Shown here: piece by piece, positions 7,072-11,537 of the stretch
Layout: each line of letters begins with the position of its first letter
How positions within the stretch are numbered: position 1 is the first letter of the stretch
Assembly (NCBI GenBank): GCA_002869425.1
Contig: PKSZ01000631.1
Span: forward strand, 1-11,537
Direction: 5' to 3'
Source of the DNA: Marinilabiliales bacterium
GTDB lineage: Bacteria; Bacteroidota; Bacteroidia; Bacteroidales; BM523
Length of the DNA stretch: 11,537 nucleotides
Notes under the pieces: generated by a model
What the model saw: only the letters and a program-made list of their open reading frames with translations
What the model was told of the DNA's origin: nothing
Databases searched by the model: none
Position numbers and translations under genes: made by a program

Positions 7072-7935
7072 ATGAACTCGATAATTAATAGACTTTATCA
7101 AAATAACTTCATTGATCAGTCTAACATTGAAGGCGAATTAATATATCACCTAAAAACACCTTGTATTTTTATATTTTCAGCAGATATTGTTGCAGATTTA
7201 AGAAAGCAGTATATCTCAGATGAAGAAATTGGCGGAGTATTTTGGGCTCAGCCCTCTTTTGAAAACGGTAGCCGTGTCTTCAAAATAAACAATATTTCCT
7301 ATGTTCGGAATGCTATTGAAGACAATCCTCGTAGGGATAATTTAACAAGAAAGAACTCGTATTTTCCTGATAGTATGTTTCTTAATAAGATATTGGAAGA
7401 TATTTTCAATTCCAATTGTCTTCCGATAAGATTTCATACACATCCTACTAAAGATAAGGATCCTATCTCATCTTTATCTAAAGGAACTTTTAATCTGGAA
7501 ACTTCTGACGCTGATATAAATGCCAGTTCAATTGCATATAAATTGGATTCCGAAAAGCTACTATTACCCAGAGCACTTATTGTAGGTAATACTTTATTAT
7601 CGAACGATATTTTCATCGGACTTTATAATGGGTTTATTACTCCTACATCTTTTGCTGAAAGCAAGAAAGAAATTCAAAATTTAAATATGGAACGATCGTT
7701 TTCTAAAATATCAGATATTGAATTCTCAACGGGACAAACTATTGGTTTGATATTAGGTGCTGGCTTACTCTTATATGCTATTGCTAAATATCCAAAATTC
7801 AGCATACCTGCTATTGCAAGTATAGGCCTTCTAGTTGCTAATTATACAATTAATACTGATAAAATCGACAATCCTAATTTTTTTAATAAACTCTCCGGCG
7901 GTAAGGCTGTAATCAATATCCCTAAAGTTTCTTAA
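7072..7935 (+). CDS. Membrane-anchored JAMM/MPN metalloprotease-like protein
   Basis: A 287-residue protein from the ATG at 7072; an in-frame TTG at 7042 is less likely. The N-terminal half looks like a JAB/MPN fold: DEEIGGVFW supplies the metal-activating Glu (51 or 52), FHTHP gives His122 and His124, and TSDADI gives Ser145 and Asp148. This fits the JAMM order E...HxH...SxxD for a zinc isopeptidase or protease. The gap from the second His to Ser is 21 residues, against about 8 in the classical motif, so there is an insertion after HTHP. Around residues 222-260 two hydrophobic stretches (TIGLILGAGLLLYAIA and SIPAIASIGLLVANYTI) look like a membrane hairpin, with the protease domain probably cytoplasmic. 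No ubiquitin-like, E1 or E2 gene is adjacent, so the known bacterial ubiquitin-like systems are not supported. The substrate is unknown. Confidence 0.7.
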   Translation: MNSIINRLYQNNFIDQSNIEGELIYHLKTPCIFIFSADIVADLRKQYISDEEIGGVFWAQPSFENGSRVFKINNISYVRNAIEDNPRRDNLTRKNSYFPDSMFLNKILEDIFNSNCLPIRFHTHPTKDKDPISSLSKGTFNLETSDADINASSIAYKLDSEKLLLPRALIVGNTLLSNDIFIGLYNGFITPTSFAESKKEIQNLNMERSFSKISDIEFSTGQTIGLILGAGLLLYAIAKYPKFSIPAIASIGLLVANYTINTDKIDNPNFFNKLSGGKAVINIPKVS

Positions 7936-7943
7936 CTTCCTTT

Positions 7944-8129
7944 TTATCCCAGGTATTCCACAATTCTTTTTCGTTGCTTTGGTAACAAAACACGAATACG
8001 CTTTTGCTTTATGGGATACATTAACAATAATTCTTCTCTGATGGGTTTAATCCAAATGCGCATGGTTTTAGCACTGACTTTGTATTCGGCTGCTATTTCA
8101 CTAAGCGTATATGATCGTATTTCTGTCAT
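7944..8129 (-). CDS. Small helix-turn-helix protein (61 residues)
   Basis: The ATG at 8129 starts a 61-residue basic protein. YTLSEIAAEYKVSAKTMRIW is a MerR/excisionase-like helix-turn-helix (about residues 7-27), followed by IKPIREELL and a very basic tail (KQKRIRVLLPKQRKRIVEYLG). Similar tiny lone HTH proteins are common in Bacteroidetes mobile DNA and are usually called transcription regulators or excisionase-like; no specific function can be named. It ends 8 bp from the end of the JAMM gene (tail to tail) and is divergent from the exonuclease gene, 82 bp away, so it could regulate that gene or act as a recombination directionality factor for the lost integrase. Both are inference. Confidence 0.65.
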   Translation of the reverse strand: MTEIRSYTLSEIAAEYKVSAKTMRIWIKPIREELLLMYPIKQKRIRVLLPKQRKRIVEYLG

Positions 8130-8211
8130 GCTGTAAAGATACGAAAAGCCTGTGTTTTCGGGCTATGCAAAATAATGCAAAACATTGAATAAGAACCAAA
8201 TAAGAAACTTT

Positions 8212-8697
8212 ATGAAACCTACTGACCTTTACATCGATCTTGAATGGTTTATGAACCAGGATATATATCTTATCGGATATGCGTACTCAGCTACCAATGC
8301 CGGACAACTCTATGATGAAACCCTCACAATGGAAAATATCATTGCTATGCTGGAGCCTGTAGATGGATCCATCTATTTCTATGGACCAGACATTGGAATG
8401 CTTGAGAAAAATACCGGCCTTGAAATCCGGGAGAATTTTAACTGTGTGAACCTACTGAAAGAATTCCGGCATAAGCTGCCGGGCTTGCCTTCGTATCGGC
8501 TTTCATTTATGGAAGAGAAGTTTGGAATTGCCCGATCTCAAAAACAATACAAGACCAATATTTTCAAGCTGGTAGAAGACTGGAATAATCCATATAAGAA
8601 GAAAATGGTTTTGAAGTATAATTTGGAGGATGTGGTGAATTTGGTGAGGTTGAAGCAACTTGTATTTCAAAATCTAACCCTAGAAAAATATGGTTAA
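8212..8697 (+). CDS. DEDDy-type 3'-5' exonuclease-like protein (RNase_H_2/YprB-like)
   Basis: From the ATG at 8212 this is 161 residues; an in-frame TTG at 8185 is less likely. The order of motifs matches the RNase H-like DEDDy exonucleases of the YprB/RNase_H_2 type. YIDLEW gives Asp9 and Glu11 (ExoI); YFYGPDIGMLEK gives Asp60 (ExoII); CVNLLKEFRHKLPGLPSYRL is the spacer helix region usual for these proteins; and YNLEDVVNLVRL gives Tyr136 and Asp140 (ExoIII, YxxxD). All catalytic positions are present, so activity is plausible; the nucleic-acid substrate is unknown. The protein is a bare nuclease domain with no fused helicase or zinc finger. Its last 18 bp overlap the 3' end of the convergent IS1 transposase, so the extreme C-terminus (about LEKYG) may have been altered by the insertion. 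Confidence 0.7.
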   Translation: MKPTDLYIDLEWFMNQDIYLIGYAYSATNAGQLYDETLTMENIIAMLEPVDGSIYFYGPDIGMLEKNTGLEIRENFNCVNLLKEFRHKLPGLPSYRLSFMEEKFGIARSQKQYKTNIFKLVEDWNNPYKKKMVLKYNLEDVVNLVRLKQLVFQNLTLEKYG

Positions 8698-9327
8698 GCA
8701 GGCTGATAACATGATTAAACTACGGCTATAACATATTGTCCTCCGCTGAATTCTTTTTAAATGAGTTCTTAATGTCAGGTTATTCCTTTCTATGTGATTA
8801 ATCTTTCTTTTATTAATAAAATGTACTGCCTTCGGGATCAACGATTTATAGACTGCAAAACCATCAGTAAAAATCTTCTTTGCCCTTGAATTTCTTAGCG
8901 TTGTAATAACCTGATTAATTTGCCCTCTAGATCGGCTGCCAACTGTAAAAGAAACGACTTTCCCTGAATCCTTTTGAAAAGCGTAACAGATCCATCTTCG
9001 CCTGGTCTTCTTGCCAATATACGTGCATAATTCATCAACTTCAAATTCCTTCTCCATTGCTATTACAGGTCTCTTTATAGAGTTTGCTATTTTAATAATT
9101 CTTTTCATTATGGTCGTCGGACTAACTCCTGATAATCTTGCAATACTCCTTATTCCACACCCTTCCTTTAAATGAGATATGATAAATTCGTTCACACCCG
9201 GTGCACATGCCTTGTTTGAATATTCTTTTAGTTGGCTCTTTAAACACTCACTACACTTGTATTTCTGAGCTCCATTAGATTGTTTACCGTTCCTCTTTAA
9301 TGAACCACCACAATAACTGCATTTCAT
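8680..9327 (-). CDS. IS1-family transposase, apparently complete
   Basis: A 215-residue single-frame IS1 transposase from the ATG at 9327 (the frame can also start with GTG at 9333). A zinc ribbon is formed by CSYC (3-6) and CSEC (25-28). A helix-turn-helix follows (GCGIRSIARLSGVSPTTIMKRI, about 56-77). The DDE triad is Asp98 in FEVDELCTY, Asp155 in IFTDGFAVY, and Glu180 in HIERNNLTLR, with the downstream RRTICYSRS typical of IS1. Classical IS1 makes this enzyme from insA/insB by frameshifting; here it is one continuous frame. All catalytic residues are present, so the element could still be mobile, in contrast to the broken integrase and ISAs1 nearby. Confidence 0.92.
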   Translation of the reverse strand: MKCSYCGGSLKRNGKQSNGAQKYKCSECLKSQLKEYSNKACAPGVNEFIISHLKEGCGIRSIARLSGVSPTTIMKRIIKIANSIKRPVIAMEKEFEVDELCTYIGKKTRRRWICYAFQKDSGKVVSFTVGSRSRGQINQVITTLRNSRAKKIFTDGFAVYKSLIPKAVHFINKRKINHIERNNLTLRTHLKRIQRRTICYSRSLIMLSACLTIFF

Positions 9328-9375
9328 TAGCACACTTTTTAATACACAATATACTGATTTAACAATTCTGAGGCT
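8690..9375 (-). mobile_element. IS1-family insertion sequence, ends approximate
   Basis: The element must cover the transposase and its upstream region, but its ends are not clear. An imperfect candidate terminal pair is GGTTAAGCAG starting at 8692 on the left, and, reading inwards from the right, TGTTAAATCAG ending near 9373. They share GTTAA and CAG only. I see no flanking 8-9 bp duplication. With these ends the transposase stop would lie just outside the element in target DNA, so the true left end may instead be a few bases further left. Confidence 0.45.
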
Positions 9376-9530
9376 ATTTATATAAGAATTTGTACCTAAT
9401 TGATACGTATGAGTCCTAAATTATTTTTGAAACTTATAAAATCTTCAACTGTTTTTCAAGTTGTTACAAGATTAATTGTATTGAACACACTTTTTGGTAC
9501 ATTACCGAACTTTAATAAAATCTATAGAAG

Positions 9531-9559
9531 CTTAAAAGCCAGCTGGTGGGTTCGAGTCC
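9531..9559 (+). other. tRNA 3'-half-like segment, candidate degraded right attachment site
   Basis: CTTAAAAGCC (9531-9540) resembles the anticodon-loop region CTTTTAAGCC of tRNA-Lys, and TGGGTTCGAG (9547-9556), followed by TCC, repeats the T arm of that tRNA (TGGGTTCGAG, 5553-5562) in the same orientation. The sequence after TCC cannot pair to close a T stem and there is no 5' half, so it is not a tRNA gene. The plus orientation and the position at the far end of the accessory block fit a decayed attR, or a remnant of some other tRNA. The rest of the 9328-9575 gap is AT-rich and I see no gene in it. Confidence 0.4.
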
Positions 9560-9575
9560 GGGTTTACTGTTGTAA

Positions 9576-10769
9576 TCAATAAACCATTCCAAATAACCAC
9601 AGCGGAATTGAATTTGATGAACCTATTTCTATTCCATCCATTGCTATGTAGGCATCCTTTAATTTTGAGATTTGCTTCTTACCTTTACTTCTTCCACCCA
9701 CTTCGATTGTAAATTTGTTATTGATCAGAAAATCTGATGTAGCAGAATTATAAACTGTATTGCCAATGTCCAGTTGATTGAACAGAAATGTTTCCCGTGC
9801 ATTTCCAATATTTGTTTCTTCTCCAACCTGGCTATACATTAAATTGGAATTATCCAGGTAGATCTTTTCAGGTTTGTTCAGGCTGTTAATACCTTTGTCA
9901 TCAACATAAAGAAGATTCAGTAGCTGCGCATCATACAGATATTTAATGTACACCTTCATTGTATTCAGACTTATTCCAGTTCTTTCGCTTAGTGAATTCA
10001 TGTTTGGTTTAAAAGGAACAGAAATACTGATTATTCTTAACAGCTTCTTCAAGTAAAAAATATTTGATGCCGGCATAGATGCAAATTGTGGTATATCTAC
10101 TTCAAGAATAGTTAACACAATCTCACTCAATTTCTGGTTGAATGAATCAATGTTCTCCCGATAAAATGGATAATAGCCATATCTCAGGTATTTGTCAAAG
10201 TATTCCAATGGCTTTATATTCTTTGAGATCTCCATTGCCATCTCAACATGATTCTCCAGTATTTCTTCAAAAGAGATCTCTTTGTAGCTGCTTCCGGTTT
10301 CAAAATTTATAAACTCTCTGAATGATAACCCTGGCATATTATACATAACAGCTCTTCTGCTGAGATCCGCCTTTGCTTTGTATAAATGCAAAAGTGATGA
10401 TACTGTAAAGACCACCTTCAGCTCCGGCATATCATCGTAGATATTCTTCAACTCTATTGCCCAGTTCCTATATCTGTGAACTTCATCTATTGCCAATAGC
10501 TTTCCACCTTTTTTATAAAACTGGTCTGCCAAATCGTACAGATTATTTTCCGTGAAATACAGATTATCAAGGCTAACATATAAGACAGTATTATCTGCCT
10601 TATAATTCAGCTTGATATATTGAAGTATCAAGGTTGTTTTCCCCACACCACGGCTCCCTTTAATTCCAACAAACCGGTTAGTCCAATCAATCTTATGAAT
10701 GATATCCCTTACTGTTTCTGTTTGGGTAGCTGCATACTTCTCGTAGAATTTCTGAATTAGTCTTTCCAT
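9576..10769 (-). CDS. AAA_14/DUF4143 family ATPase
   Basis: A 397-residue ATPase from the ATG at 10769. Walker A is GSRGVGKT (residues 38-45). Walker B is LLAIDE (91-96), followed by VHRYRNW. The SSLLHL and DLSRRAVMYNMPGLSFREF segments are typical of the AAA_14 sensor region. A winged-helix-like stretch (SLSERTGISLNTMKVYIKYL) precedes the C-terminal DUF4143 domain, whose TSDFLINNKFTIEVGGRSK resembles a PD-(D/E)xK nuclease core. The family is widespread and often found in accessory DNA; its role is not settled. The frame extends to a TTG at 10820, but a promoter lies inside that extension, so ATG is the real start, with a leader of roughly 15 nt. The gene is intact, and the tRNA-like fragment lies just after its stop. 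Confidence 0.9.
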   Translation of the reverse strand: MERLIQKFYEKYAATQTETVRDIIHKIDWTNRFVGIKGSRGVGKTTLILQYIKLNYKADNTVLYVSLDNLYFTENNLYDLADQFYKKGGKLLAIDEVHRYRNWAIELKNIYDDMPELKVVFTVSSLLHLYKAKADLSRRAVMYNMPGLSFREFINFETGSSYKEISFEEILENHVEMAMEISKNIKPLEYFDKYLRYGYYPFYRENIDSFNQKLSEIVLTILEVDIPQFASMPASNIFYLKKLLRIISISVPFKPNMNSLSERTGISLNTMKVYIKYLYDAQLLNLLYVDDKGINSLNKPEKIYLDNSNLMYSQVGEETNIGNARETFLFNQLDIGNTVYNSATSDFLINNKFTIEVGGRSKGKKQISKLKDAYIAMDGIEIGSSNSIPLWLFGMVY

Positions 10770-10781
10770 AATTGCCTTATT

Positions 10782-10855
10782 TATCAATGCAAATATAGTA
10801 AAATCGTTAATTAATGTCAATGCATTGATACTTTTACTTTGTTTTTATATCAATG
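10782..10855. promoter_or_regulatory. Operator-like inverted repeats around the ATPase promoter
   Basis: TATCAATGCA (10782-10791) and TGCATTGATA (10821-10830) are a perfect 10-bp inverted repeat on either side of the ATPase promoter. The first overlaps the -7 box and the second abuts the -33 box. A further half-site, TATCAATG, lies at 10848-10855, and TCAATGCATTGA (10817-10828) is a perfect 12-bp palindrome across the -33 box. Three copies of one 8-bp word in 74 bp, placed this way, look like binding sites for a repressor, possibly the winged-helix-bearing ATPase itself (inference). Confidence 0.6.
10790..10820 (-). promoter_or_regulatory. Bacteroidetes-type promoter of the AAA_14/DUF4143 ATPase
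   Basis: On the minus strand TTG (10820-10818, preceded by A) is followed after 20 bp by TATATTTG (10797-10790), an exact -7 consensus. Transcription should start near 10783, about 15 nt before the ATG at 10769. This decides the start codon, since a protein from the TTG at 10820 would need RNA from upstream of the promoter. Confidence 0.65.
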
Positions 10856-10900
10856 GACTGATATTTAATCTCTCGAATTAGCGCAGAAAAACCTGCAATT

Positions 10901-11020
10901 ATTGTTTTTTTGGCTTACATAAAAACTCTGTATCTTTCTCTATGACAACAACTAACAAAATACTACTTTTAGAAAATATTACAAATTGTTGTTTTTCTGG
11001 CTTACATTGAGCTTACATTG
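10901..11020. repeat. Imperfect 20-bp direct repeats in the ATPase upstream gap
   Basis: ATTGTTTTTTTGGCTTACAT (10901-10920) and GTTGTTTTTCTGGCTTACAT (10988-11007) match at 18 of 20 positions and are 87 bp apart. The second runs on into a short tandem copy: GCTTACATTG occurs at 11000-11009 and again at 11011-11020. The 10770-11116 gap otherwise holds the ATPase promoter, its operator-like repeats and one hairpin; I find no gene in it. Confidence 0.6.
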
Positions 11021-11062
11021 TTTAATTGCACATTCTTAAGATACTGTCATTTAATGATATAT

Positions 11063-11084
11063 GTCTGGGACGAGTGTCCCAGAC
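11063..11084. repeat. Perfect 9-bp GC-rich hairpin, terminator or REP-like
   Basis: GTCTGGGAC (11063-11071) and GTCCCAGAC (11076-11084) are exact reverse complements closing the 4-nt loop GAGT. It sits 32 bp beyond the stop of the AbiEii-like gene, where a terminator would be expected, but no T run follows in the minus direction; only CATTTTG follows in the plus direction. A compact GC-rich hairpin with a tetraloop in AT-rich DNA also resembles REP elements. Which one it is cannot be told from one copy. Confidence 0.7.
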
Positions 11085-11116
11085 CATTTTGATCTCACAC
11101 CGGATTTCCTTCTATC

Positions 11117-11537
11117 TCATTTCTTAAAAATGACATCCATCTTCCACCCAAGACCATTGATTTTGTTATTCATTTCTTTCAATATACCAATTAGCTCTTC
11201 AATGCTTGGTGAGTCACCATGAATCATTTGTTCTTGCATTGTCTTGTAATCACTTTCCCATTTTGACAATACCTCTCCAGGCGGTATGAAATTTACTCTC
11301 TGAGGTTGGAGTAAATTATAATCAACACCTCCCATTTTCAAAAAAAGGAATCTGTGCTCGACAATTGTCTGATATAATGCATTGTTATTAATTGCACTAT
11401 CGGCAAACTTAGTTTGAGAGATCTTGTAAATATCATATAGATGCCTGCTGTATCTCTCCACCTTCCTTTTCTCTTCAGGACGATGCAACTCCTCATGTAA
11501 CAGAAATATCTTTTCGAGAAAAGTGCGCTCAGGTAGC
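11117..11537 (-). CDS. AbiEii/AbiGii-type nucleotidyltransferase toxin, C-terminal part (runs off the right edge)
   Basis: The frame is open from the window edge to a stop at 11117, covering 139 residues; the in-frame TTG at 11488 is not a real start because homology continues upstream of it. The segment PERTFLEKIFLLHEEL, then RYSRHLYDIYKI, IVEHRFLF, the proline-rich VNFIPPGE, WESDYKTMQEQMIHG and PSIEELIGIL follow the order of the C-terminal half of AbiEii toxins (type IV toxin-antitoxin, phage abortive infection). The family transfers nucleotides to RNA targets such as tRNA. The catalytic N-terminal nucleotidyltransferase motif and any AbiEi antitoxin gene would lie beyond the right edge and cannot be checked here. 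The gene is followed by a 9-bp hairpin. Confidence 0.85.
   Translation of the reverse strand, partial: LPERTFLEKIFLLHEELHRPEEKRKVERYSRHLYDIYKISQTKFADSAINNNALYQTIVEHRFLFLKMGGVDYNLLQPQRVNFIPPGEVLSKWESDYKTMQEQMIHGDSPSIEELIGILKEMNNKINGLGWKMDVIFKK

Noticed and set aside
7072-7935. Assignment of the JAMM gene to a bacterial ubiquitin-like, Bil or CBASS operon
   Set aside because: No E1-like, E2-like, ubiquitin-like or nucleotide cyclase gene lies on either side; the neighbours are an IS remnant and a tiny HTH gene.
9400-9582. Plus-strand open frame of 60 codons after the IS1 element
   Set aside because: It has no recognisable motif, runs through the tRNA-like segment and overlaps the end of the ATPase gene; it looks like a chance frame in AT-rich DNA.
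1-11537. CRISPR array, rRNA, riboswitch or replication origin
   Set aside because: I saw no regularly spaced repeats, rRNA-like segments, conserved riboswitch cores or iteron clusters; the only spaced repeats are the pair at 10901-11020.

Overview
The window looks like an AT-rich chromosome segment from a Bacteroidota bacterium. Several things point there: promoter-like sites of the form TTTG-N19-21-TAnnTTTG, a TPR/PD40/OmpA cell-envelope protein with the architecture of the type IX secretion protein PorE, a DUF4421 protein, and a Bacteroidetes-type tyrosine recombinase. A genus cannot be named from this sequence alone.

Layout. Positions 1-5283 hold ordinary, host-type genes, all on the minus strand. 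In transcription order these are a hotdog acyl-CoA thioesterase and an exported YtcJ-type amidohydrolase (11 bp apart, likely one operon), then a PorE-like OmpA protein with its own good promoter, then a secreted thioredoxin-fold protein whose stop overlaps the start of a DUF4421 protein (ATGA overlap) that runs off the left edge. At 5505-5577 lies tRNA-Lys(UUU) on the plus strand, with a clear promoter and a strong terminator.

From the tRNA rightwards the window is accessory DNA. A tyrosine recombinase starts 241 bp after the tRNA but is cut off before its catalytic HxxR/H/Y block, where it runs into the last 82 codons of an ISAs1-family transposase. Then come a membrane-anchored JAMM/MPN metalloprotease-like protein, a 61-residue helix-turn-helix protein, a divergent DEDDy-type (RNase_H_2/YprB-like) exonuclease, and an IS1-family element whose transposase keeps its whole DDE triad. 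A 29-bp tRNA 3'-half-like segment in the same orientation as tRNA-Lys sits at 9531-9559. This reads as a decayed tRNA-Lys-anchored integrated element of about 4 kb, with cargo still open.

Beyond 9576 come two minus-strand genes of defence or toxin-antitoxin flavour: an AAA_14/DUF4143 ATPase and the C-terminal part of an AbiEii-type nucleotidyltransferase toxin that runs off the right edge. The ATPase promoter is bracketed by a perfect 10-bp inverted repeat that looks like an operator. No complete, obviously new multi-gene system is provable here. The best candidates for novelty are the solitary membrane JAMM protein with its unusually long HxH-to-SxxD insertion, and the HTH/exonuclease divergent pair beside it.
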